Source: Candidatus Methanoliparum thermophilum
GTDB taxonomy: Archaea; Halobacteriota; Methanoliparia; Methanoliparales; Methanoliparaceae
Reading direction: 5' to 3'
DNA: 64,000 nt
Assembly: GCA_004212075.1 (NCBI GenBank)
Contig: RXIF01000002.1
Location: 1-64,000, forward strand
Under the pieces are notes generated by a model. That model had not been told where the DNA came from. It saw only the letters and a program-made list of their open reading frames with translations, and did no database searches. The position numbers were made by a program, and so were the translations under genes. Shown piece after piece: positions 1 to 7,768 of this stretch. The number at the start of each line of letters is the position of its first letter. Positions within the stretch are counted from its first letter, which is position 1.

Positions 1-93
1 GAAATATCAAACCGACAGGTTTATCTAGCTTGCGGCAGCACTGATCTTAGAAAATCCATAGACGGATTGGCGGTACTAGCTAGATTCTGCTGA
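1..93 (+). pseudogene. IS66-type TnpB (orf2) fragment
   Basis: The first 31 codons read through the window edge and end at TGA. They contain VYLACGSTDLRKSIDGLAVL, which closely resembles the start of the IS66-family accessory protein TnpB. The similarity stops after about residue 28, where intact proteins continue for another 80 or so residues, so this is a broken copy. No other IS66 gene or terminal repeat is visible in the window. I recognise the motif by eye, and the gene start lies outside the window. Confidence 0.7.
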
Positions 94-212
94 AAAAAGC
101 AATTTCTTGATTACTCTTCTATAAGTCTCTGGGACACGTAGCCCAGTCTCCCTTTGGCTTTGTAGGGAGGGAGACCTAAGACGCGGACAGTTCCTGTAGC
201 CGGTTTTATAAG

Positions 213-368
213 TCAGAGGATGACTTTGAGCAGTGTACTCTTGCCACTGCCGTTGGGGCCGATAATCCCTAAAAAATCTTTATTTTTTACAGTTAAATTT
301 ATGTCGGACAAGGCGCAGACATCATTGTAGAATACACTGACATGGCTTAATTCAATAACATTTTGCAT
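213..368 (-). pseudogene. Truncated ABC transporter ATPase (zinc/manganese type)
   Basis: A 51-residue reading frame starts MQNVIELSHVSVFYND and reaches an intact Walker A loop (GPNGSGKSTLLKVIL), then stops at TGA. ATPases of this type run to about 250 residues and would continue with G after KVIL. The Q-loop, signature motif and Walker B are all missing, so it cannot work as an ATPase. It lies just downstream of a zinc-type binding protein on the same strand, so it was probably the ATPase of that uptake system before the break. Confidence 0.75.
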
Positions 369-392
369 CCCGGTTCTTCCTGCCCCTCCCTT

Positions 393-1126
393 TTACTTTA
401 GTGCTGCAGCCAGAGCTGCAGCTATTTTTTCCAGGTTTTCTATGTAATCTGGAGCCAAAGGGTCAACCTGCTCGGCATAACCTCCGATTTCTTCAGCGAT
501 TGTTTCTGCCTGTTTGCTGGTGATTGATGCTTGATAGAAAATGACTCTGATATTTTGTGCCCTAGCAAGGTCTATAATCTGTTGTAGATTTTCAGCGGTC
601 GCTTTTTTGCCCTCTTTTTCTATGGAAATCATTTCCAGACCATAGTCTGCTGCAAAATAGCCGAAGGCAGGGTGAAATACTATAAATGTCCTATTGGGTA
701 AGCCCTGCAGCGCTGCCTTAATTTTTTGATCCAGCTGATCAAGTTTTTCCCCGTATATCCGGGCATTTGCCTGGTAAATATCTTTATTTTCGGGATCTAT
801 TGAGGATAGTTCGCGAGCGATTACGTTGACGATTACTTTTGCCCGTTTAGGCGAAAGCCAGATATGCGGGTCAGGGTTACCAGGTGAATAATATAGCAGC
901 GGGCAAACTTTACTTACTTCAGCGGCCAGGTCAACAACTTTTATGTGTTGGTTAATGGTTGGAAGCTTTGGCAAGATATTCGCTTCTTCAGCAGGAATAC
1001 CTATTGAGAAGTATAGATCTGCTTTACTGAGCTGCTCCAGTTCCCGGGGAGAGGGAGCGTAATTCGCAGGGCTAGCTCTTGGAGGAACCATCACTACTGT
1101 ATCAACCAGGTCACCAGCTACGGCCA
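393..1126 (-). pseudogene. Zinc/manganese ABC transporter binding protein (ZnuA/TroA family), N-terminus lost
   Basis: The last 243 or so codons of a 422-codon frame match the cluster A-I metal-binding proteins that deliver Zn or Mn to an ABC permease outside the membrane. Visible marks are MVPPRASPANYAPSPREL, DPHIWLSP (a metal-ligand His) and FIVFHPAFGYFAADYGLEM (a second ligand His). The first ligand position reads ASPAN rather than the common ASPHT, which occurs in some members. The signal peptide and first strand are absent because the frame runs straight into radical SAM sequence at about 1127. Exported function is therefore unlikely. The truncated ATPase at 213-368 lies downstream. Confidence 0.8.
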
Positions 1127-2041
1127 GGTAGGCCCGCTGTTCCGGTGTCACCATCAGTTCTGGATCGGGATTCCGCCCGATGGGAATATAGTGAAAGAAC
1201 CAGCCGTAAGTAACTCCTTTGTCAACCAGGAAGTCGATAAAGTCGTCGATAGTGACTTCCATTACATTATCCCGGGTAATGGTAATCGACACCCCGAATA
1301 TGACTCCCCTTTCCTTAAACAAGTCCATAGCACCTATTACTTTGTCAAAGGTGCCGGCGCCGCGGCGGACGTCGGTGCGTTCTCGCCGGCCTTCCAGGCT
1401 GATGGTGGGTGACAGATTCCCTACCTCCACGATTTTACCGGCCGCCTCCTCGTCGATTAGCGTGCCGTTGGTATAAACCATGAACGCCATGTCGTTGTGC
1501 TTACCGGCCAGTTCGAACAGGCATGGATAAACGAACGGCTCCCCGCCGGACATGGCCGCCCAGTAAATGCCCAGTTCCTTGGCTTTGGTAAAGAGACGAT
1601 CCAACCTTTCGAAACTAAGCGAATTTTTTTCGCGTACTTGCCGGCCCAGCAGCCCTCGCAAGCCAGGTTGCAGGCGCTGGTCGGATCCACAAGTAATAAG
1701 TTTGGCACATGTACTCCGTGTTTTTGCGGCATCTGCGCCTGTTGTGGAATGCCGAAAATCATGGCGTTGATGAAAAAGTTATAGATCAGGCGGTGCTTGA
1801 TGTTGGGATGTGTCGCGACGAACAGCCGGTTGACGAAGGTCCTGATGGCCGGGTTTTGCTGGTAGGCCAGGGCTGCCTGCTCCACCTGTTCCTTGTGTTT
1901 CTTCTTGATGGCAAGCAATTTTACCAGGTTTAGAATTTTCGGCATGTTTACTTCGGGGTCTTTTTCGATATAGTCCAGAGCTTGGCAGAGGATCTGTTCC
2001 TGTACAAAGTTTTGGCGAAGTTGAGATTTGCCGTTTTCCAC
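1127..2041 (-). pseudogene. Radical SAM protein, frameshifted and 3' truncated
   Basis: The gene starts MENGKSQLRQNFVQEQ at 2041. It carries the radical SAM cluster motif in SACNLACEGCWAGKYAKK, then shifts frame at the seven-base T run 1624-1630. One more base there restores KKNSLSFERLDRLF and the rest of the domain, including SGGEP and a conserved YIPIGRNPDPELMVTPEQRAYL. After that Leu the frame becomes a metal-binding protein, so the C-terminal part is lost. The family resembles the DUF3463-like or SPASM-like radical SAM proteins of Firmicutes, but I cannot assign a substrate. The single homopolymer slip could be a sequencing error; the 3' fusion is separate. Confidence 0.75.
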
Positions 2042-2223
2042 TGCATTCCTCTTATACCTCCTTATTAGTAAAATTTTCTCTTCCTATTGTGGGTGTTGAA
2101 GAAAAATTATATGTAAGGTCACCTCCCTGACGCGAGTTTGGTAAAGATGCACCCATATATCTTTGAGGGCTTACCAATAAAACATAAAACACCAAAAAGA
2201 CCAAACTACTACCCAAAAAAATT

Positions 2224-2538
2224 TTATATTGACCGCTCTAAAGCATCACTCAAAAATTTTACCAGTAATTTATTTTCTCTGGCGCTAAATTCCGAGATAT
2301 ATTTTTGGAGCCGGCCCACTTCATCAGTCAGCCGGCCGTTTATGACGTCCTGCATATTTTTGACCGTTGCTCCCAACACCGTGCCCGCGAACAGGCTCAG
2401 GATCAGTTCGGGCCTAAGGGCAGGCTGCAGCAGATTGTTTATCATTTTTACGGTTTTTGTACCCAGGTTTTGAACGTAAACAATCAATACGGCTATTATA
2501 TATGTGCTGATTATTATCGGCGCCTCGATGGCCGGCAT
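2224..2538 (-). CDS. Hypothetical protein with an N-terminal membrane segment
   Basis: The frame encodes 104 residues and I do not recognise a family. Residues 7-25 (PIIISTYIIAVLIVYVQNL) look like one membrane-spanning helix. A second weakly hydrophobic stretch near LILSLFAGTVLGATV may be another. The C-terminal half is charged and probably helical. The ATG follows directly on the stop codon of the upstream regulator (TAG 2539-2541), which implies translational coupling. The pair resembles small regulator plus membrane protein operons of Firmicutes, but function is unknown. Confidence 0.6.
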   Translation of the reverse strand: MPAIEAPIIISTYIIAVLIVYVQNLGTKTVKMINNLLQPALRPELILSLFAGTVLGATVKNMQDVINGRLTDEVGRLQKYISEFSARENKLLVKFLSDALERSI

Positions 2539-2890
2539 CTATTTCAGGAGGTCATCGATAATTTTTTTCGAGCCGTGCTTTTTAACATTTTCAATTATTT
2601 CGAGAAGTTTTTCCCGGGCAGCGTGCCATTCTTCCATGTGAATAATTCCCCGGCTTTTGAGGTTGGAAGAAATAGAAGAACCGAACGTCCCGAGTACCTT
2701 TCTTCACGGCTTACGGAATATTCGCTGCGCAAATAACCTTCTTTCTCCACTTTCTTTAAGATGTCGTATGCTGTCCACTTGCTGACCCGCAGCGCTTCGG
2801 TTACGGTGATATAATGTATGGGTGTACCAGTATTTTCATATATTTTTTAATCGTGTATAAAAATTCTTTTCTCCGCCGGGTCAAAGTCAT
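2539..2890 (-). pseudogene. Winged-helix transcriptional regulator, frameshifted
   Basis: From ATG 2890, behind an AGGAG site, the frame reads MTLTRRRKEFLYTIKK and then slips. Adding one base to the T run 2843-2848 gives KIYENTGTPIHYITVTEAL, then VSKWTAYDILKKVEKEGYL, a recognition-helix pattern of winged-helix regulators. A second slip at the C run 2648-2651 restores HMEEWHAAREKLLEIIENV and KKHGSKKIIDDLLK. The repaired protein would be about 116 residues. Both slips are single-base losses in homopolymers, so this may be an intact gene damaged by sequencing error. The regulated target is probably the operon that follows. Confidence 0.65.
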
Positions 2891-3371
2891 TTATCTCACT
2901 CCTGTTATAAATATTGCCCCAAAAGACCAAAAATCTATGTATAGAATAACCCGGTTTATAGAAACCTGTCAAGTGGGATTTACGGGTGGACTGTGTCGAG
3001 ATTTAGTAGGTACCCACTCCAAAAATTTTTGCATACGTTGACCTTATGCTCCGCAAGGGATCGGTAAGGTTAAATGGCTAGATTAAGGGCTTTTAAAGCC
3101 AATGGTGGTGTAGTGTATGATCTGTTATTAGCCAAAAAAAAGAATTGCATTGAATAAAGCAAGAAGCCTAAAAATGGATCAGGAAATCTTAAAAAAGAGA
3201 AATCTGGTTGCCACAAATGAAACTTTCGGAAATATAACCATCTTAAATAAAGGCAAGAAAACGGCAACCTTGCAACTGTTAAGATCTATCAGAACGGCCT
3301 AAATATTAAAGGGGATTTTTTTATTTTTTAAAACCCCAAAGTAAATTGACACGATCGAACATTGAAAAAAC
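2891..3371. other. Bacterial stretch without a supported gene
   Basis: About 480 bases with no convincing frame. Between 3074 and 3300 two overlapping plus-strand frames (starting MARLRAFKANGG and continuing in another frame as NLVATNETFGNITILNKG) could be pieces of one decayed gene. I cannot link them to a family. The 5' end of this stretch must hold the promoter of the leftward regulator operon, though no clear -35/-10 pair stands out. Confidence 0.4.
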
Positions 3372-3400
3372 TTGACAATTTTATTTATAAGCAGTAATCT
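3372..3400 (+). promoter_or_regulatory. Sigma-70 type promoter
   Basis: TTGACA (3372-3377) is followed after 17 bases by TAATCT (3395-3400). The -35 box is perfect and the spacing is ideal. It points towards the plus-strand genes from 3617 on. Confidence 0.5.
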
Positions 3401-3454
3401 GTAGTTAAGTTAATTTTCATTTCCCGGAGGGCTTTTAAGCGAACCGGAAAAAAT

Positions 3455-3473
3455 GTGCAAAAATAATTTGCAC
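3455..3473. promoter_or_regulatory. Operator-like inverted repeat
   Basis: GTGCAAA, five bases, TTTGCAC: a perfect 7-base inverted repeat about 55 bases after the -10 box. Its size and place suggest a regulator site, or a small hairpin in the leader RNA. No bound protein can be named. Confidence 0.35.
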
Positions 3474-3518
3474 AAATAATCGGATAGTTTCTAAACAAAC
3501 CGGTAAAAATTATTTATA

Positions 3519-3579
3519 CTGAAGACCACAAATCCCATTATGTGCTTGAAAGCGTAATGGGATTTTTTTGTGTCTTCAG
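3519..3579 (+). terminator. Long hairpin with T run (terminator or leader attenuator)
   Basis: CTGAAGAC (3519-3526) pairs with GTCTTCAG (3572-3579), and inside it AATCCCATTA (3531-3540) pairs with TAATGGGATT (3555-3564), which is followed by a run of T. This is a typical intrinsic terminator shape. It sits between the promoter at 3372 and the first gene at 3617, so it could act as an attenuator in the leader. Confidence 0.6.
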
Positions 3580-3616
3580 AGAGAAAAAATGTTCAAAAAA
3601 CAAAGGAGGCTGATAG

Positions 3617-3805
3617 ATGGAGTTAACCAAAAAGCTACTGTCTCAATGGTGGCCCAAACTCGGCTACCGTGAGCGGGTCAGTGTAATCCAAGGTATCCGG
3701 TCGGTCAAACCGGATCCGTGCAATCCTGGAATATATATTATTAATAATCATTTCCAGGTTGCATACAAAAATCCCCGGTACCCCGATAGGACGGTATTGG
3801 AGTAA
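3617..3805 (+). CDS. Hypothetical small protein
   Basis: A 62-residue frame starting MELTKKLLSQWWPKLGYRER has a strong AAAGGAGG site about 6 bases before the ATG. It is rich in basic and aromatic residues (pattern PKLGYRERVSVIQGIRSVKP). I recognise no family. It is the first of four consecutive plus-strand genes, separated from the next by 84 bases that contain a GC-rich repeat (CCACCCGGAACCGGGTGG). Confidence 0.5.
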   Translation: MELTKKLLSQWWPKLGYRERVSVIQGIRSVKPDPCNPGIYIINNHFQVAYKNPRYPDRTVLE

Positions 3806-3889
3806 TACCTCCACCCGGAACCGGGTGGTCCTCTCCTGGGCCATCCGGTCTGGGAGAGTGCTTTAACACTCAAAAAAGGGGGTATCCAA

Positions 3890-4165
3890 ATGTTTGTTAA
3901 ATTCCGGCAAATGCTGGATGTGCCGACATCCTACCGGGCATATCGACCAAAAGCCCGCACTAAAAAATCTTCTTCTCCTATTCCTTCTGTTCCTCCTGAA
4001 ATACTTTCCCGTAAGCAGCAGTTGGAAGAAAAAGGTATTTCACCTTTATTGAAGTACCATAAAGAATCAAACTCATATTTTTTGCAATACAACAGCGAAA
4101 TGTCGGTTAAATGGAATTCTTCCAGGTCTGCTGCGGACGTATGGAAGGAGGCGATCGGATTATGA
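3890..4165 (+). CDS. Hypothetical protein
   Basis: The 91-residue frame begins MFVKFRQMLDVPTSYRAYRP after a GGGGG-containing site. The middle is basic and low in complexity (RTKKSSSPIPSVPPE). The C-terminal half (KYHKESNSYFLQYNSEMSVKW) looks folded. Its stop codon overlaps the next start as ATGA, so the two are coupled. No family recognised. Confidence 0.5.
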   Translation: MFVKFRQMLDVPTSYRAYRPKARTKKSSSPIPSVPPEILSRKQQLEEKGISPLLKYHKESNSYFLQYNSEMSVKWNSSRSAADVWKEAIGL

Positions 4166-4893
4166 ACAGGCAAGACCGCATAATCCTGGAGGCAGTCCAA
4201 AATTCCCCAAGGGTAGTAGCAGGGCTAAAAAAAGCAGCTGAAAAACTCGGCTGCTCTTTTTATTCCACCAGTTATAGATATCATACTTATTTGCGTCCCG
4301 CTAACCGTAAAACAAAGCACTTGCGTTACCACTCGCGTTATGACATAGAACAACCTTATGACGCCGAGAGAATCAAATATGACCGGTGGTACTTCGCGGA
4401 CGTGTGCAAAGAAATGGCTGATAAAGGAATATGCATAGATAATATTGCCAGACAGTTTGGGCTGGCGTGCAGGACGATCAACACCTGGATACGCTTAGCC
4501 CGGACATTTCCTTCAGAAGAACGCTGCACAGAGTTCGCCCCGTCTTTTTATCAAAGGCTGCTGAAATACAACGATCCGGTTAAAGCTCTCCAGATATGCA
4601 GGGAAATCCATAAAATAGACCCGGACATAATTTGGTGGGCAACGGGAAACGATTGGTCCAGGAGATTGTTTGACCAAAAAGTTCCCGTTTCCAAGCTTCA
4701 AAACGTATTGAACCAGCTGGAAAAAGAAAATTCCGAAAGAACTGAACAACCCGCCGATTTTATCGACCCGGAATGGCTTAAGGAAATAACCATCCGGCTC
4801 GCTGAGCTGGAAAGGGAATTGCAGGCAGCACGGAGGCTAAATCAAACCTGCCTGAAAATGCTGTGCAATCCTGTATACAAAAAAACGAATTAA
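4162..4893 (+). CDS. Hypothetical protein with a helix-turn-helix-like segment
   Basis: I choose ATG 4162 (MNRQDRIILEAVQNSPRVVA) because GGAGG lies about 10 bases before it and the ATGA overlap couples it to the previous gene; a longer frame from 4111 has no ribosome site. The product has 243 residues. Around residues 100-120, GICIDNIARQFGLACRTINT has the spacing of a DNA-binding helix-turn-helix. The C-terminal part (ITIRLAELERELQAARRL) looks like a coiled coil. Such architecture is usual in plasmid or phage proteins, but I cannot name a family. Confidence 0.55.
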   Translation: MNRQDRIILEAVQNSPRVVAGLKKAAEKLGCSFYSTSYRYHTYLRPANRKTKHLRYHSRYDIEQPYDAERIKYDRWYFADVCKEMADKGICIDNIARQFGLACRTINTWIRLARTFPSEERCTEFAPSFYQRLLKYNDPVKALQICREIHKIDPDIIWWATGNDWSRRLFDQKVPVSKLQNVLNQLEKENSERTEQPADFIDPEWLKEITIRLAELERELQAARRLNQTCLKMLCNPVYKKTN

Positions 4894-4907
4894 AGGAGGT
4901 ACAGCTC

Positions 4908-5537
4908 GTGCATTACCTGCATGCCATTCTAATTAAGTTTGATACTGTAACAAAAGAAAAAATAAGGGAAAGAGAAGAATTTTCTCCTGAAGAAATAGAC
5001 TCTCTCCAAAAGATGGCCCGGTGGAGGGCCATAGGTGCAATAGAACAGTACCAAGGTCAAGTTTTCGATTGGTTTGATGAATATACCGCGGGAAGATGGA
5101 AAGAGAAATATCCCGGCAACGGAGTGATTCTTGGACTAATTGACCCGGAGCTATTTTTGAAAGAGCTCGAATATTTTCGAAAACTTCCATTGAAAAGTGC
5201 TTTGGAATGGTTGGGCTTGCTTAACCACAAGGACCTAAAATGGAGGACTTTGCAAGAATATCAGGAAGACCCGGGATTGAAAAGAGTTCCTTCAGATTGG
5301 GAAGATTTTCTATTTAGTGAAGAAGACCCTCCGAAAATATTTTCCGGGTATCCGGAAGATCCCGCCAAAATCGACGAAAACTTTATCCGCAATTTATGGG
5401 CTTCAGATTACTCTTCAAAAGGATTTTATTTATATAAAGCAATTGCTCTGGCAAACGGGTACTACGAATGTGAAAGTTGCTTTTACAGTATCCCGGATGA
5501 TGGCACCAAGTTATTATTTGAAGTCCTAAAAGTGTAA
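4908..5537 (+). CDS. Hypothetical protein, GTG start
   Basis: A frame is open from 4863, but AAAGGAGG at 4893-4900 points to the GTG at 4908 (then HYLHAILIKFDTVTKEKIRE), giving 209 residues. The ribosome site overlaps the stop of the previous gene, so the two are probably co-translated. The protein is acidic and rich in aromatic residues (QVFDWFDEYTAGRWKEKYPG). It is not recognised. It is the last gene with bacterial character before the junction. Confidence 0.55.
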   Translation: MHYLHAILIKFDTVTKEKIREREEFSPEEIDSLQKMARWRAIGAIEQYQGQVFDWFDEYTAGRWKEKYPGNGVILGLIDPELFLKELEYFRKLPLKSALEWLGLLNHKDLKWRTLQEYQEDPGLKRVPSDWEDFLFSEEDPPKIFSGYPEDPAKIDENFIRNLWASDYSSKGFYLYKAIALANGYYECESCFYSIPDDGTKLLFEVLKV

Positions 5538-5628
5538 GAAAGACCCCCAGAGTATTTTGCTTTGGTAATAGTCGACCTGCATTTTTAAAAATTAAAAGCA
5601 TTTATATAACTTTAACATACCTTAAATT
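5538..5628. other. Junction between bacterial and archaeal DNA
   Basis: Bacterial-style sequence ends with the gene stop at 5537, and AT-rich archaeal sequence is clear by about 5590. Between them, 5571-5581 reads GTCGACCTGCA, the SalI-PstI part of common cloning polylinkers. The exact breakpoint cannot be fixed by eye. Confidence 0.6.
5601..5608 (+). promoter_or_regulatory. Archaeal TATA box of mptA
   Basis: TTTATATA lies about 28 bases before ATG 5629 and 58 before TTG 5659. A transcript would start near 5630, so initiation at the TTG leaves room for the AGAGGTG ribosome site at 5644-5650. Confidence 0.55.
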
Positions 5629-5658
5629 ATGCAAACCTATAAAAGAGGTGTAATTAAT

Positions 5659-6618
5659 TTGACCAATCTTCCAGATGTTCAATCTACAAGACCCGATGTT
5701 GCAATAAATTTAAACCGTGTCGGTGTCACTAATGTTAAAAAATTGGTAGAGATCGCTCGAAAAGGAAAAAGACCTATCGTATTAATATCCATATTTGATA
5801 TGTTTGTAGATCTCCCATATAACATAAAAGGAGCAAACCTTTCTAGAAATTTTGAGGCGATGAATGAGGTATTAGAGGACGCGATAAAATCTCCGGCATA
5901 TATTATAGAAGATCTATGCGATGAGATAGCAAAAAGACTCTTAGAAAGGCATGAGTATGCTACTAAAAGCGAGGTAAGAATGAGAAGCGAATATGTGCTT
6001 AAAAAAAAGACCAAGATTACAAAACACCCATGTCAAGAAGTGATTGACATATTCGCTGATAGTAAATTAGAACGTGGTAAAAAGACAAAAAAGACAATTG
6101 GTGCAGAAGTGGTAGGTATGACTGCCTGTCCTTGTGCTCAAGATATGATGCAAGATATGGCAATAGATGAGTTAAAAAAGATCGGTGTAGAAGAAGAGAA
6201 GATAGAAAAATTTGTAAACAATTTCCCAATGGCAACACATAACCAAAGAGGTAGAGGAATAATATCGATAGAGGTTCCTGAAGAGTATTATGTATCCTTG
6301 GATGATATAATTGCGATAATAGAAGAGTCAGTAAGTTCTCCAATCTTTGAGTTTTTGAAAAGAGCAGACGAAAAGGATCTGGTCTATACCGCACATAAGA
6401 ATCCCAAGTTTGTAGAGGATTGTGTGAGAGATATGGCTAAAAAGATAGTAGAAAAGTTTGGTTACCTTCCTGATGAGACCATCGTGACTATAAAACAAAT
6501 AAATGAGGAGAGTATTCATAGACATAATGCGTTTGCAGAACGTGTTGCTACGCTCTCTGATTTAAGAAAAGAGATAAATAATAACTCTAATGAGAAAATG
6601 ATTACCACCTGTAAATGA
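5659..6618 (+). CDS. mptA: GTP cyclohydrolase IV (MptA)
   Basis: MptA converts GTP to 7,8-dihydroneopterin cyclic phosphate, the first step of methanopterin synthesis in the cytoplasm. The protein belongs to the FolE2/MptA family: LPDVQST near the start, NLNRVGVTNVKK, and the metal-site signature GMTACPCAQDMM around residue 157. Length from TTG is 319, normal for the family. I prefer TTG 5659 because AGAGGTG precedes it and the homology begins at TNLPDVQ; ATG 5629 would be almost leaderless. The gene stands alone. It supports an organism using tetrahydromethanopterin. Confidence 0.9.
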   Translation: MTNLPDVQSTRPDVAINLNRVGVTNVKKLVEIARKGKRPIVLISIFDMFVDLPYNIKGANLSRNFEAMNEVLEDAIKSPAYIIEDLCDEIAKRLLERHEYATKSEVRMRSEYVLKKKTKITKHPCQEVIDIFADSKLERGKKTKKTIGAEVVGMTACPCAQDMMQDMAIDELKKIGVEEEKIEKFVNNFPMATHNQRGRGIISIEVPEEYYVSLDDIIAIIEESVSSPIFEFLKRADEKDLVYTAHKNPKFVEDCVRDMAKKIVEKFGYLPDETIVTIKQINEESIHRHNAFAERVATLSDLRKEINNNSNEKMITTCK

Positions 6619-6654
6619 TCCGGACCAATATTCGGTGGCATAAACCATATCATC

Positions 6655-6665
6655 TTTATATAAAG
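6655..6665 (+). promoter_or_regulatory. TATA box before the GTPase operon
   Basis: TTTATATAAAG lies about 80 bases before the GTPase start and 37 after the mptA stop. It is the likely promoter element for the three-gene operon 6746-8125. Confidence 0.45.
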
Positions 6666-6745
6666 TGTATTACTAAATTAATCGATAGAGATAAAACATA
6701 AAGATATATTTATTAAACAATAGATATATATTATTGGAGATTTAA

Positions 6746-7381
6746 ATGAATGCATGGTTATCCGTCAGAGAAAGATTTTGGTCGTTTATAAATAAAATCT
6801 TTGGGAAGAAAAAAGTTAAAATCGGGCTATACGGCCCACCAAACGTAGGAAAAACAACTCTTGCAAATAAGATAATCAAGGATTGGACCGGTGAAGAGCT
6901 GAACGGTATCTCTAATATACCGCATGAGACGCGAAGAGTATTAAGAAAAAAGGATATAACCATCAATGCTGATAGATCATCTTTGAAACTGGATATCGTT
7001 GATACCCCTGGGCTGGCCACAAAATTGGATTACCATGATTTTTTAAAATACGATTTAAGCGAGGATGAGGCAAAAAATCGGGCAAAAGAGGCGGCAGAAG
7101 GGGTTATAGAGGCAATAAGATGGTTGGACGATCTAGATGGTGTTTTACTTATTATGGATTCGACTGAGAATCCATATACACAGGTTAATATAACCATAAT
7201 TGGAAATATAGAAGCTAGAAAGCTTCCGTTGCTTATTGTTGCAAATAAGATCGATTTATCCGATGCAAAACCTTCAAAAATAATGGAAGCGTTTCCCCAA
7301 CATACCGTTATACCTATCTCTGCACTTAAGGGCGAGAATATCGAGATGTTATATAAAAGTATATACAATCATTTTAGGTGA
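6746..7381 (+). CDS. Era/Obg-like small GTPase (OapA-type)
   Basis: This 211-residue P-loop GTPase shows G1 GPPNVGKTTL (about residues 30-39), G3 DTPGLA, G4 NKID and an ISALKGENIE G5 region. A short basic stretch (FINKIFGKKKVKIGL) precedes the domain. In many euryarchaea this GTPase, a DUF2073 protein and a Zn-ribbon protein form a fixed trio. In haloarchaea the trio lies beside orc1/cdc6 and a replication origin and is called oapABC. That is family knowledge; the cellular role is not established. Five bases separate it from the next gene, so the three are an operon. Confidence 0.8.
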   Translation: MNAWLSVRERFWSFINKIFGKKKVKIGLYGPPNVGKTTLANKIIKDWTGEELNGISNIPHETRRVLRKKDITINADRSSLKLDIVDTPGLATKLDYHDFLKYDLSEDEAKNRAKEAAEGVIEAIRWLDDLDGVLLIMDSTENPYTQVNITIIGNIEARKLPLLIVANKIDLSDAKPSKIMEAFPQHTVIPISALKGENIEMLYKSIYNHFR

Positions 7382-7385
7382 TGAT

Positions 7386-7736
7386 ATGGTACATATAGAT
7401 CTAATATCTGAAGAGATGCTATCAAGTATGACATCTTATGAAAAGATAAGAATGATCCTAGACGGAGTGAAAAATGGAAGGATAATTGTGTTGGAGAAAG
7501 GACTATCTCCTGTCGAGGAGACAAAGCTTATAGAGGCTACCATGGTAGAAATATCTTCTGATTTTGTAGGAATAGAGATGGAGAGTTATCCTTCTATGGA
7601 TGAAAAATCTATCTTTTCTAAATTGTTCAGAAGATCTAAAAATCCAAAAAAGATAACTATAATAGGTTCACCAAATCAGATTAAGAATATTGAGAAGAAT
7701 AAAGGACGTATATCAGCTCTTATATCTGAGATATAA
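7386..7736 (+). CDS. DUF2073 family protein (OapB-type)
   Basis: The 116-residue product (MVHIDLISEEMLSSMTSYEK) fits the archaeal DUF2073 family. Typical parts are KIRMILDGVKNGRIIVLEKG and a C-terminal KKITIIGSPNQIKNIEKNKG that looks like a small beta-alpha fold. It follows the GTPase by five bases and precedes the Zn-ribbon protein, the same order as in other euryarchaea. Its function is unknown; partnership with the GTPase is an inference from conserved order. Confidence 0.8.
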   Translation: MVHIDLISEEMLSSMTSYEKIRMILDGVKNGRIIVLEKGLSPVEETKLIEATMVEISSDFVGIEMESYPSMDEKSIFSKLFRRSKNPKKITIIGSPNQIKNIEKNKGRISALISEI

Positions 7737-7768
7737 ATAATCATGAATTAAAGATGGGAGATTTTTGA

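Noticed and set aside
148-174. Imperfect inverted repeat GTCTCCCT/AGGGAGGGAGAC
   Set aside because: Short, with no T run and no element ends nearby; not enough to call an IS end or terminator.
4111-4161. Upstream extension of the helix-turn-helix gene
   Set aside because: No ribosome site before 4111; it lies inside the previous gene, and ATG 4162 has GGAGG and an ATGA overlap.
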